A stretch of DNA of 64,000 nucleotides from Nematopogon swammerdamellus (taxonomy: Eukaryota > Arthropoda > Insecta > Lepidoptera > Adelidae). The notes under the pieces were generated by a model. It made no database searches, had not been told where the DNA came from, and was given only the letters and a program-made list of their open reading frames with translations. Made by a program: the position numbers and the translations under genes. Positions within the stretch are counted from its first letter, which is position 1, and each line of letters opens with the position of its first letter. The stretch lies in contig OX336345.1 of assembly GCA_946902875.1 (NCBI GenBank), positions 10,385,395 through 10,449,394 of the forward strand. The letters run 5' to 3'. Shown here piece after piece: positions 11,859-22,833 of the stretch.

Positions 11859-13954
11859 TTTCATATAAATTCGACGTGAACGTAGCCAATCTACATAATC
11901 GTTTTGTGCACGAGTGTGATAAAAATAATTATTATTATGTTTAAATAAACAGTAAATACTGTATTTCATTGTAACGTAGCAACTAAGCATCTTGAACAAA
12001 TCGTCCTTACGTTGTAAAATCCAGTTTCATAACGCCTCACTGTTACATCGCCGGCTCCACTATAAAATGAAACCTGCCTTCATAAAAATCCACTGCATCG
12101 TTACGTGTATTTACACAAGGCGAGACTCAAGCGTCGAACAATTATATCATCAAGACGGCGGCAGGGAGGGAGGCATGTACCTAGCAGTCCATTCATCAGG
12201 GCTGCATAAGGCTCTAAACCTAATTCGACACGAGCGCAACCTCGCAACATCCGCTCTTGCAAAACCTTATTTCATTCATAACTTCTGGGCAAGCTGCGTT
12301 CATGTTGGTCTCGTAAGGGCTACATAATTCAATTAATAACATTGTTAGCAAACAAAAGTGTTCCTATAGTTTTTAAATAGCAATGCATAAATATTACTTC
12401 TCGCGGAGCTGTTGCTAGAAGGACAGAATCAAATTAAAAAATCATAGGTTATAGAATAATCATAGGATACGAGAATTAAATGGATTGCTAACCACTTAGA
12501 CTGCACACTTATGTGTGGTGCGTCTGTGTGTCATGTTTTGTGTTACTAATTATAAGCTTTAGAAAATTAATTCGTCTCGCGTTATCCGCCTGTCACTATG
12601 GCGGACAAGGGAGTAATTTAATTAATGTAATTATCCACAAGTTCTTACACTGCTTTCAAATAGGTGTGAGAGAGTGAGTTTTTTTAATAGTTTTATTTGC
12701 CGAACAAATTTCTTGTCAAGCTTTTGACAGTGTTCAAAATGATCACTTTCACAAATTAATTCCTGAAAGCTTTCGAGTGTCTAATGTGAGCCCATACGAA
12801 AGTCGTTGTGCGCCCACGTTGCAGTGACGGAAAATAACATTAATTGTGAGTGCGATGACATCAGCGCGCAGGCTGCGGCGCGGGGCGGGTGAGGCGGAGG
12901 GTGGGGAGGGGCGGTAACTGTGTCGCGCACGCGCACAACACGCGGCGTCGCGCAAATGAGCGGCGCGCGCGCAACTGCGCGTCGCGCGGCCCGCGCGCCG
13001 GATGTTGCTCATCCGATTCGCAACGAGCTGCTATTTCTCAGACAGACGATTAGGTGAGGTTTAATGTGGGCGACAAGAACAATGAAGAAATTTGATATGA
13101 CTCAAATTGATTGTTCTAACGATATTCGTGATTTCGTACTCTCCCTGTACGAGTGAATGGTAGAGCACTGGCAAGCAGTTACACTCATTTACAGACAGAT
13201 GTTGGATACAAGATCGCCAATTAACAAACCCGCAACGAAACAAAATCGCAAATGAAATCACTTATTTTTCTAACAATATTATTGTGTAAGAATGAGGGTT
13301 TACGTTTTCTATTTTATTGAGATCTCCTCATGATGTTGTTTTTAAGTTGGCTCTCTGCTTTGCCTACAAACTAGTCCCTCTTGGTCGGAGCCCTTCGTGC
13401 AAAAACCGTTTGGTCTCCAGCTACGCTAACCAGCCTATGTCCTGCACGAAGGCCACAAGACGGCCATGGTGGTTGTAGTTCTTCGCAACGGAAGATGGAG
13501 AACGGAATACTACCTTCGGTGTTTGTCAAATACACTACTGTGTTAATGTTTTAAGTTTACCATGTTATGCATTACTACTAGTACAATAATTTAAAATGTT
13601 TACCGATTACCAGTGGTTTTAAAAAATACTTACATTAGTCGACTTTTATAAGGCTTTTTAAAAGCACTGGTAATCCGTAAGAATTTAAAATAAAAGTACA
13701 CTGTGCTTTATTAACACATACTCGGCCGTTTCAGCTTTCGCCAAGCAATTCTAGCATAGCGTGGTGTTGCATCCGTAATATCCTTGGTGTGTACGTGTTT
13801 GCTTAGTAAACAGTGAGTATTCATCAGACTAACAAAAGTTTAATTTTAGCTTAAAGTCTTCAAGATACCAAATAAATTGAATAATCTAATTAATATTCCA
13901 TACAACTAATTCAATTAAAAACCCGATCGAATGATTTAATCAAAAATTCATTTT
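11859..13954. other. Non-coding stretch with a strong CpG-rich island at about 12858-13015
   Basis: From about 12858 to 13015 the sequence is very dense in CG (GCGCGCAGGCTGCGGCGCGG, CGCGCGGCCCGCGCGCCGG), preceded by GATGACATCA, a CRE/AP-1-like site. This may be a promoter or distal regulatory island; no supported coding frame. Around 13390-13460 an inverted pair CCTTCGTGC / GCACGAAGG spans about 70 bp. Around 13600-13680 a weaker inverted pair (TTACCAGTG / CACTGGTAA) is seen. Confidence 0.45.
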
Positions 13955-14219
13955 TCAGCCTCGGTAGCGGTGGTGCGGTCGGTCGACTGGCGTTCGAGCA
14001 TTGCAGGCTGATGGTGTTTCGGATTCTACGTAAAAGTGTAGGTCCCTTCTCTGCTTACCTTAGCTACGTTAGTCGTAGGGTTTAACCCGCCCGGTTTGGT
14101 ACCACCGCACTGAATGAAAAGTCGGCTACGTAAATATTTCGTGTTTTCCGTCCAGTTCAGTGTAGCCGGCACGACCAAAGGGAAGCACTGACTTGTTGGT
14201 GTATCCAACCGTGTCATAG
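13955..14219 (+). repeat. Family S SINE, head without the 5S-like segment
   Basis: Begins CCTCGGTAGCGGTGGTGCGG (A-box region), goes directly to a B-box region GTGTTTCGGATTCTACG, then GTAGGTCCCTTCTC, GTAGGGTTTAACCCGCCCGG, TGGTACCACCGCACTGAATG, GTGTTTTCCGTCCAGTTCAG and AAAGGGAAGCACTGAC. The block from TGGCACC to CATCACGG is missing. The end runs straight into a GTC/GTG microsatellite. Confidence 0.8.
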
Positions 14220-14221
14220 GA

Positions 14222-14343
14222 TGGCCGTCGCCGTCGTCGTCGTCGTAGCGTCGCGTCGCGTCGTGGCGTCGGCGTCGTGGGGTCGTGGCGTCGTCGTGGC
14301 GTCGTGGCGTCGTGGCGTTGTGGCGCCGTCGTGGCGTCGTGGT
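14222..14343. repeat. GTC/GTG-type trinucleotide-derived microsatellite
   Basis: About 120 bp of imperfect CGT, CGTGG and GGCGT units, for example CGTCGTCGTCGTAGCGTCG, abutting the SINE end. It lies where the SINE poly(A) tail would be, so it may have expanded from the insertion junction. Confidence 0.85.
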
Positions 14344-15204
14344 GTAAGAAGGAATGGACCTTCTTACGTATTTAAATATACTAACTCAACCAACTTTTAA
14401 AAACACATGAGATGTTTTACTTTATTATTGCATTGAATTTAATATGTAGGTACTCATATGCCGGTGCCTTATACTCGTACTAACGAAGTAGCGTTATTTG
14501 AAAGAGATTCACCAAAACTGGACGTAATAAAGTCAAATGAAAGACGAAACCCACATTCACTTATGCAATGCGCTCGGATCGAAGCAGATTAAAGTGAATA
14601 ACAAAAAGATTATAATTGTTATGTCTCCGTAATCTGACAGCGGAACAATAAATTTAGCTATCTCCAGAAGTAATCGTTCCTCATGTTACCTTACACCGAA
14701 CCGCTCACATACACCTTTTATTAGAAGTAGTAAAAATTATATCTATAACATTTACATAATCTTTGGCTATTTTTTAAAGACCTTTAAGCCTTAGTGGAAC
14801 GAATTTTTCTATGCAATCTCTCATTCATTTATACGACTTTCGTAAATTCCTATAAATAGGAGTAAAATTAGGACAATAAAAATATACGAAAAAAATAAAA
14901 TCAAGAAACGCTGTTTGTTCTATCTATCTACACATACTTCGAAATAATAATCACGGTTGAGCAGTTTCATTCTGTAGATGAATAAGAAATGTGTTGGGTT
15001 TTTGTACTACATGTGCTGTATTCATTTACTTATGATTTGATAGATATAATCATATTTACTTAATTCTCACTTGACTGAAGACGCCACCGACGACATCGGG
15101 GCGAAATATTTCCATAAATGTGCTTTTTTACTATTGCTATTACTAAAATATGTGTACATCCATCCATATCCATACTAATCCATATCCATACTTCCATACT
15201 TCCA
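14344..15204. other. AT-rich non-coding stretch
   Basis: No frame or element recognised up to about 15150. The last 50 bases contain repeated CCATAC/ATCCAT units (15160-15204) that lead into the 5' end of Helitron 2. Confidence 0.5.
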
Positions 15205-17666
15205 TCCATACTTAATATTATAAATTCGAATGTAACTCTGTTGTCTGTCTGTCTGTTACCTTTTCACGCCTAAACCGCTGAACCAATTTCAATAAAATAT
15301 TGCACGGAGATGAATTGCGTCCTGAGGACGGACATAGGCTACTTTTTGCCTCAAAAAACTACCCTTAAGGGGGTGAAATAGGGGATGAAAGTTTGTATGG
15401 GGAACTCAGCATTTCTTAAGTTAGGGATATGACAATTCATATTTGGGCTTTTAGTATGAAATAAAGAATTACCTGTTTCAGCGTTTTTGCTAAATCAACC
15501 CTTGTATGGGGAACCCATAATTTTTCAAGTTAGGGATATGACAATTCATATTTAAGCTTTTGGTAAGAAATAAAGAATTACGTGTTTCAGCGTTTTTGTT
15601 AAATCAACCCTTAAATTAAAATAGGGGTGATTTCAAAATTAGATTTTAGGATTTTAAATGATTTTAAATAATTTTATCCATACTGGGGGTGCCTCTGAAG
15701 AGGGGGGTTGTGGTAGGGGGGGGGGGGGGGGCGTGGCGGGAGGAGAGATGGGGGTGCCAGTGGCCTCGCCCTTAGGTACTTACTTTCTTCGAGAAGGTTT
15801 AATGTATTCCAGTATGCAGCTTAGCCTGAAGCCTCGCCGTTAGCTATTTAATTTATTTAAGAAGGTTTATCGTTTACCTAAACGCAGCTCGGCCTTCGGC
15901 CTCGCCCATAGTTACTTACTTTGATCGAGAAGGTTTATCCTCTTCCTGAACGCAGATCGGCCTTCGGCCTCACCCATAGTTTATACTTACTTTCACCGAG
16001 AAGGTTTATAGTCTTCCTGAACGCAGGTCGGCCTTCGGCCTCGCCCTCAGTTACTTACTTTATTCGGGAAGGTTTATAGTCTTCCTGAACGCAGCTTGGC
16101 CTTCGGCCTCGCCCTCAGTTACTTATTTTCTTCGAGAAGGTCTATGGTCTTCCTGAACGCAACTAGGCCTTTGGCCTCGCCCATAGTTACTTACTGTCTT
16201 CGAGAAGGTTTATCGTATTCCTGAACGCAGCTCGGCCTTCGGCCTCGCCCTTTGTTACTTACTTTCTTCGAGAAGGCTATAGTCTTTCTGAAACCCAACT
16301 CGGCCTTCGGCCTCGCCCTCAGTTACTTACTTTCTTAGGGATGGTTTATCGTATTCCAGAATGCAGCTCGGCCTTCGGCCTCGCCCTTTATTACTTACTT
16401 TCTTCGAGAAGGTATATGGTCTTCCTGAACGCAGCTTGGCCTTCAGCCTCGCCCTTAATTACTTACTATCTTAGAGATGGTTTATCGTTTTCCTGAACAC
16501 AGCTCGGCCTTCGGCCTCGCCCTTAATCACTTATTTTATTAGGTAAGGTTTAACGCTTTTTTGAACGCAGCTCGGCCTTCGGCCTCGCCCTCGGTTGCTT
16601 ACTTTCTTCGAGAAGGTTTATGGTCTTCCTGAACGCAACTCGACCTTCGGCCTCGCCCTCGGTTACTTTCTTCGAGAAGGTTTATAGTCTTCCTGAACGC
16701 AGCTCGACCTTCGCCCTCACCCTCAGTTACTTACTTTCTTCGAGAAGGTTTATGGTCTTCCGGAACGTAGCTCGGCCTTCGGCCTCGCCCTTAGTTATTT
16801 ACTTTCTTTGAGAAGGTTTATAGTCTTCCTGAACGTAGCTCGGCCTTCGGTCTCGCCCTCAGTTACTTACTTTCTTCGATAAGGTTTATAGTCTTCCTGA
16901 ACGCAGCTCGGCCTTCGGCCTCGCCCTCAGTTGCTTATTTTCTTCGAGAAGGTTTATGGTCTTCCTGAACGCAACTCGACCTTCGGCCTCGCCCTCAGTT
17001 ACTTTCTTCGAGAAGGTTTATAGTCTTCCTGAACGCAGCTCGACCTTCGCCCTCACCCTCAGTTACTTACTTCCTTCGAGAAGGTTTATGGTCTTCCGGA
17101 ACGTAGCTCGGCCTTCGGCCTCGCCCTTAGTTACTTACTTTCTTAAATAAGGTTTATAGTCTTCCTGAACGCAGCTCGGCCTTCGGCCTCGCCCTTAGTT
17201 ATGTACTTTCTTCGATAAGGTTTATAGTCTTCCTGAACGCAGCTCGGCCTTCGGCCTCGCCCTCAGTTGCTTACTTTCTTCGAGAAGGTTTATGGTCTTC
17301 CTGAGTGTAGATCGGCCTTCGGCCTCGCCCTTAATTACTTACTTTCTTAGATAAGGTTTATCGTCTTTCTGAAACCCAACTCGGCCTTCGGCCTCGCCCT
17401 CAGTTACTTACTATCTTCGAGAAGGTTTATAGTCTTTCTGAACGCAGGTCGGCATTCTGCCTCGCCCTCAGTTACTTACTTTTTCGAGAAGGTTTATCGT
17501 CTTCCTGAACGCAGCTCGGCCTTCGGCCTCGCCCTTAATTACTTACTTTCTTAGAGATGGTTTATCGACTTCCTGAACGCAGCTCGGCCTTCGGCCTCGC
17601 CCATAGTTACTTACTGTCTTCTTTGAAATACGAATTTCACGCGAGCGGAGCCGCGGGCTCAGCTAG
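15205..17666 (+). mobile_element. Non-autonomous Helitron 2, satellite-bearing
   Basis: 5' end: A then TCCATACTTAATATTATAAA, with the GTCTGTCTGTCT tract. 3' end: GCGAGCGGAGCCGCGGGCTC AGCTAG, then T. That gives a TC start, a GAGCC-GCG-GGCTC hairpin just before the terminus, a CTAG end, and insertion between A and T, all Helitron hallmarks. The interior matches Helitron 1 (TGAATTGCGTCCTGAGGACG, GGGGTGAAATAGGGGATGAA), followed by a long G run (15707-15731) and then about 27 units of the 68-bp satellite. No protein is encoded. Confidence 0.85.
15757..17615 (+). repeat. 68-bp hairpin satellite, long array (about 27 units) with higher-order repeat
   Basis: Head-to-tail units of about 68 bp with ACTTACTTTCTTCGAGAAGG, TTTATAGTCTTCCTGAACGC and AGCTCGGCCTTCGGCCTCGC. 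Nearly every unit keeps the GGCCTTCGGCC palindrome; variants include TTGG and AGCC forms. A block of five units starting at about 16620 recurs almost base for base at about 16956, a 336-bp higher-order period that includes two shortened units. The open frames inside (16620-16811 and 16956-17150) are products of this periodicity. Confidence 0.9.
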
Positions 17667-18442
17667 TCAAAAATAAAGCAACAAAAAGTTGTAAAGTATT
17701 TAATTATAAAAAATACATATTTATAAAGTGTAAGATTCATTTACTTGGAAATTTTCAGCAAGAAGGTCTTCAGCGGAGACTTGCTGGGTGTTTGCTCGTA
17801 CAGAATAAATAAGCTATTAAAATAATAATTTGATACCTTAATGTTAATTTGAATGTTCCAGTAAGTTATATTTTTTTTTAGTCTTTCACAAGTCTTTTGT
17901 GAGTACGCAGTATGACAGCGAGAGCGCGGCGCGGCGGCGGCGGCGGCGTGTTGCGTTTCCCTACAATTAATCACAGAGACGAGCGAGAGCCCGCGGTAAC
18001 ACGAGCCCACAGATGAGAGCGAACTAGAGCTCTTCCTTAAATCAATGTCAAATTATCACCTCTTAACCTCTTAGGCGAGATACTATTACACGCACGTGCG
18101 CTCTAACCGAATGCACAGAGCATGAATGAAGGCAAGATAATTGTTGAAAACTAGTTGAACATGCGCGCGCAACAGAAACAGACAAATTCAAGTCTATGAC
18201 TGAGTTAGCCTCAATTTTTTATATACTTGAATGTTTTTTAAACTTCAACGGAGGGTCAAATTTGGACCTTATAAAATACATCAGTCATCATACGCTAGAC
18301 CTAATAAAATACATATTATAGAAAACGACGTGAGTATAAATCCAAAGAACATGGCCGATAATAAAATTGTAAACAGAAAATATTATAGTATTCATGAAGA
18401 TATCAGGAGTTTCATTCTTAATTCGAGAAATAATGAATATGT
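17667..18442. other. Non-coding stretch with a small GC-rich patch
   Basis: AT-rich except 17915-17960, where GCGCGGCGCGGCGGCGGCGG forms a GGC microsatellite. No gene is supported. A frame at 18231-18440 shows no recognised features. Confidence 0.45.
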
Positions 18443-18575
18443 ATTTTTAACCGACTTCAAAAAAAGGAGGAGGTCCTCTATTCGACTGTATTTTTTTTTA
18501 TGTTTGTCACCTCAGAACTTTAGACTGGGTCAACCGATTTTGAAAATTCTTTTTTTTACTTCAGCATTACATTCA
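18443..18575 (+). repeat. AACCGACTTC-family repeat, 5' part
   Basis: TTTTTAACCGACTTCAAAAA, GGAGGAGGTCCTCTATTCGA, ATGTTTGTCACCTCAGAAC and CTGGGTCAACCGATTTTG in order. The same family occurs at 34199-34515 and, inverted, at 40490-40625. Confidence 0.75.
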
Positions 18576-18617
18576 TAAACAAAACACACATTTGAATAAA
18601 TATAGGAGAAGAGAAAA

Positions 18618-18878
18618 ACAAAACTGGCCAAGTGCGAGTCGGACTCGCTTACTGAGGGCTCCGTACAACCACCATATTTTGTTGTTTTACTGTAGAGTTT
18701 GCACTAATAATCACACCAAGTTAAACGCTTGTGTTACCGTTTTCATGATAGAGCAAAACAAATCAACAATTCTTTTTATTTTTGTTTTTTTTTTAATATT
18801 TGTCAGGATATCTGACATACAAGTTTTGCGAAAATTTCGACCGGCTACCTAATTCCGTACGGAACCCTAAAATAGGAC
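18618..18878 (-). repeat. CCAAGTGC-family repeat, internally altered copy
   Basis: AACTGGCCAAGTGCGAGTCG and GAGGGCTCCGTAC at the left, and CCGTACGGAACCCTAAAA near 18857-18872 at the right. The interior contains sequence not shared with the other copies here (GACATACAAGTTTTGCGAAA and others). Confidence 0.65.
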
Positions 18879-20708
18879 TGGACACTCGAATTTCGTGAAG
18901 ATTTCACTAGATTCAGCGCTGTATATAAATCCAACCTTTATACACAATTAACGTTTGAACAGTGTGAGTGAACGCATCCGCACTAGCTTACAATGCACTA
19001 TACATACATATCACACACACTGAATCCCGACAAACGGGGTAAGTAGAGTAATCGTTGTTGTGCTGCAAGAACTATAGGTATGTAAAATAAAAAAAAAATT
19101 AAAATACAATTATGTTTCTTCGTTTTGACCTCATTAATTTAATAAACTATCAAATAAACAATGTTGCTTCCAATGGTTGCTTCACTGTATCTGTAGTAAG
19201 TTAATAGTACCTACTATGCATAATATAGTATTACATTGACTTTTCTTATATATTTGGAGAATAAAATAAAGTGCCTATATAAAATATTAAAAAATCACAA
19301 ACCATTTAGCGTATTTCCCGTTGGGCTTGATGTAGATAAGCTTTTGTGTTCAGTAAGTCTATCGTTAGGGTGCATGTGTGTGTGCGGTATACCTAATGTG
19401 CGTGTATTATTTATTTAGACACAATAGATAGATAGTCTTCGGAGTGCGCGCACTCAACGGTCCGTTCACACATCGTCATTGTTTTATTAATTCGTGCAAT
19501 TACAATTATCTGATATGTACTTATTGCAATCGATAATAGTACAGATAATGTATCAGTTGCTTATAACCATTATTCCTCACTATTTCAAAATTTGTCGATT
19601 ATGAACTTTCAGTCAATATTGGTAGTAGATCTTATCCTACGACCGACCATTTGAGTTGGTTAGAGGTCAAACGGAGGCGTGGTCGGCGCGCCGCAAATAA
19701 GTACCGATTGACTTACTTCGTACTAGGCACGAGATAGAACGACTCAGTGCAGACGTTCAGTCGCAGCAGAAACATGTCTGGGTAGACTACTATTATGGGC
19801 TACTCATCATCATCATCTCATCTTCAGCCTGTATCGGTCCACTGCTGGACATAGGCTACTAGTACGGGCTAAAATGTCGCAAGTGGTCGTCGTAGTTTCA
19901 GTACAAGTTCTGTAGTTCTACGGCCGCTCCGTGACCCTTCCACCTACTCTTTATTCTGTGGTATTTCGTAGTATGGTAGTACTCGTATATGGTAGTATTC
20001 ACTTGCACTTTTACCGGTATACAAAATTGTCGTGGTAATTTTACACAAACTTCCTCCGTGTAATTGAGTGCGAGCTTTTATTTAATAAAATGCATTATCC
20101 GGTGCGCTACGAACACGAGTCTATTGCACCGGCACAAAGCCTCTTCATACTCCCGCCCGAGCCTCTGTCCATTGAGTCAAGGGGAACGAGACGAGGCCAT
20201 GAACCTACTGCGCCCATACAGGCTGCTTCAAAAATGCTCCTGCTCGTCATATACGAAAGACCAAGATGGCAGTCTACATTTTACGGAGTTTCTGTCATTC
20301 TAGGAAGAAATATCGAGATTAAAAAAAGCAACGAGTCATACAGTAGTAGTCAATCATGTGAAACATGACAGGTGTTGACATTCGCCAACTACTGTAGGCA
20401 GCTATATAGTAAATTAAATATCACGCACTTCACTCACAAAATTACGTCACTTCCTTAAATCATTTCCGCTTCATTCACAAAATTACTGCCCATACCCAGT
20501 GCTAAGTAAGATGTTACACATTAATAATATGTTTATCAAAGCGAGTGATTTAATCCTGAAGAAGACCCTACGTTTAATTTAATTAATAACATCTGAAAAT
20601 GTGCTATTGTGTTGCTTTCAAAATGAGGACAAATAAAAATATATTCGTATTTAATGAGAGGTCTAAATAAAAATCGCCAGTTGCACTCCGGGACTGCCGG
20701 CAGAAGTG
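18879..20708. other. Non-coding stretch with a LINE tail
   Basis: Holds the LINE tail at 19803-19862. Around 20064-20300 the composition is balanced and a frame runs through it, possibly worn transposon coding sequence, but I recognise no motif. Confidence 0.4.
19803..19862 (-). repeat. LINE 3' tail fragment (TGTCCAGCAGTGGAC type)
   Basis: CATCATCATCATCTCATC followed by AGCCTGTATCGGTCCACTGC and TGGACATAGGC. On the minus strand this is the usual end of a lepidopteran non-LTR retrotransposon: GCCTATGTCCAGCAGTGGAC then a GAT-rich simple tail. Confidence 0.8.
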
Positions 20709-20934
20709 AAAACTTTTTGTATTTCCGAAAATAATTCTTAGGTGGTTATAAAAAAAACTAAATACCCTAAAAAAATTTAAACACCGTAACATTGCTTAAA
20801 AAAGAAAAAAAAAAGAAAAAAAAAACTTTTTGTATTTCCGAAAATAATTCTTAGGTGGTTATAAAAAAAATAAACACCCTAAAAAAATTTAAACACCGTA
20901 ACATTGCTTAAAAAAGAAAACAAAAGAAAAAAAA
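20709..20934 (-). repeat. 113-bp tandem duplication, likely SINE body
   Basis: AAAACTTTTTGTATTTCCGA begins at 20709 and again at 20822; the two copies share TTCTTAGGTGGTTATAAAAA, AAATTTAAACACCGTAACAT and GCTTAAAAAAGAAAA. A tRNA-like head lies just to the right on the minus strand, so this may be a duplicated SINE body. Confidence 0.8.
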
Positions 20935-20947
20935 ACAAAAAATTTTT

Positions 20948-21007
20948 GAGGGATACGAACCCATGGTCAAAAAATAAAAATCCTACACTCTTACCATTGA
21001 GCCAAGA
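20948..21007 (-). repeat. tRNA-like SINE head or tRNA pseudogene
   Basis: On the minus strand: TTGGCTCAATGGTAAGAGTG (A box), an AT-rich middle, then ATGGGTTCGTATCCCTC (B box, GGTTCGTATCC). The anticodon arm is not well formed and the sequence continues into an A/T-rich body, so a working tRNA gene is unlikely. Confidence 0.6.
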
Positions 21008-21012
21008 AATCA

Positions 21013-21686
21013 CATAAACGACCAAACGAATATCGGATTCCCTTGATTCGCTTTCGGCTTTACTGTCACTGAGAGACGAACAGAATTGATCCCGAGCCAC
21101 TCGTAACTTAACCCTTAATGCAATGACTTAAGGTTACATTTTAAATAATAAAAATAAATCTGTCGCTTTTCGAGACTAACGATGACGATCTGACGCGAGT
21201 TTAACATTTTTTACCCACCTAAAAAAGTGCCAAGAGCCGCTAAAGAAGTTTTCACTTCAAAAAATGCTTTTACTGACAGCTTCGCTCGCGTGAAATGCTG
21301 TGCCTACTCGATGGTGATTATTAATGTAATAGTGATTATAAATGCATCCTTACGGTGTTTCTTTAAAATCTTCAAGCGTCCTGTATAGATAAACACAGTG
21401 GATGCAGTCTCTTTAGCGAGGCATTAGCGTGATACATGGCCCCAAACGTGCGCGTCTTAATCTGAGCGGCTCAGTTCTACCTGGGCCCATTCAGGGCAGG
21501 TCTGGGAAGAAAGCGAAGGTGCCAGCCGTTTGGACGTCTTCTCAGGAAGAAAAGATTCCAAGCTGAATCTTTCATGTCGAGACTAAATAGCTTGATGATT
21601 TTCATATCTGTTGAAAAACAACAATTTTTTTTCTTGAAAAAGTCTAAAGTATTATTATTTACACACGCAATATGTATTTTATATAT
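21013..21686. other. Mixed non-coding stretch
   Basis: GACAGCTTCGCTCGCGTGAAAT near 21278-21298 resembles the inverted 3' terminus of a Helitron, as at 50213. The part 21420-21560 is GC-balanced without a recognised motif. Confidence 0.4.
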
Positions 21687-22833
21687 ACAGGGTGACCCAG
21701 TTATAGTAGTCCAAAAATTTTTTTTAGATGGAGGACATCATGTTGACTCATTTAAAAACAACATTAGTTCCGCGAAAATCAATAGTTTAGAAGTTATGAT
21801 TTTTTTTTAACTTTTTTTGAAATTTCTCTATTTTAGTCACATTAACCGCTCTAGTTGGATATCTATTCCACAAAATCGAATGAAAATTGGTATGGAAGTA
21901 GAGGAGACATGTAGCTAGTACGTAATGAATAGTTTTAAGGTTACTCCTAGACTGTACTGTTTCTATAGCTCTTTCAGTGAATTTTTGTTCAGATTACATT
22001 AAAACTGATGAATTTTTTAAAAATCACTGTGAAAAAAAAAGTACTACCGGAGATTTGCCCATGCCCTTAAAAACTACCTATACATATCACAATTCTCCAG
22101 ACCAAAAATTGTAGTGGTGTAATAATTGTAACATATTCAAAATTAACATCATTTGTACAAAGTCACTGCAATAAAAAGTGACGATTACCTTAATTTTTAA
22201 AATCTTATTTTTTTCACAACGTTAGTTCAACTACAATTTCACATTATTCACAAACCTGTCTCTAACAGCGCTAGTCTACACATAAAAACTATTTATTAAT
22301 GTTAAAAATTTTTTTTTAATTTTTTATTAAGGTAATCGTCACTTTTTATTGTAGTGACTTTGTACACATTATGTTAATTTTGAATATGTTACAATTATTA
22401 CACCACTACAATTTTTGGTCTGGAGAATTGTGATATGTATAGGTAGTTTTTAAGGGCATGGGCAAATCTCCGGTAGTACTTTTTTTTTCACAGTGATTTT
22501 TAAAAAATTCATCAGTTTTAATGTAATCTGAACAAAAATTCACTGAAAGGGCTATAGAAACAGTACAGTCTAGGAGTAAACCTTAAAACTATTCATTACG
22601 TACTAGCTACATGTCTCCTCTACTTCCATACCAATTTTCATTCGATTTTGTGGAATAGATATCCAACTAGAGCGGTTAATGTGACTAAAATAGAGAAATT
22701 TCAAAAAAAGTTTAAAAAAATCATAACTTCTAAACTATTGATTTTTGCGGAACTAATGTTGTTTTTAAATGAGTCAACATGATGTCCTCCATCTAAAAAA
22801 AATTTTTGGACTACTATAACTGGGCCACCCTGT
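21687..22833. mobile_element. 1.15-kb foldback element with about 515-bp terminal inverted repeats
   Basis: The left end ACAGGGTGACCCAGTTATAG is matched by CTATAACTGGGCCACCCTGT at the right. The arms (21687 to about 22200, and about 22312 to 22833) are near-identical inverted copies, differing at only a few positions (for example GACCC/GGCCC at the tip, an extra base near 22580). The spacer is about 110 bp. The flanks are TATA on both sides, consistent with a TA-targeting Tc1/mariner-type element; the CAGGGTG tip is also common in that group. No transposase is encoded. The transcript would fold into a very long hairpin. Confidence 0.9.

Noticed and set aside
12749..13012. Arginine/alanine-rich 87-codon protein
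   Set aside because: CpG-island translation; no start context, splice site or motif supports it.
16620..17150. Two similar short proteins
   Set aside because: They are translations of the 68-bp satellite; the frame stays open because of the repeat sequence, and the copies are 336 bp apart as in the array.
15757..17615. CRISPR-like array
   Set aside because: Repeats are contiguous 68-bp satellite units without unique spacers, in a eukaryotic Helitron.
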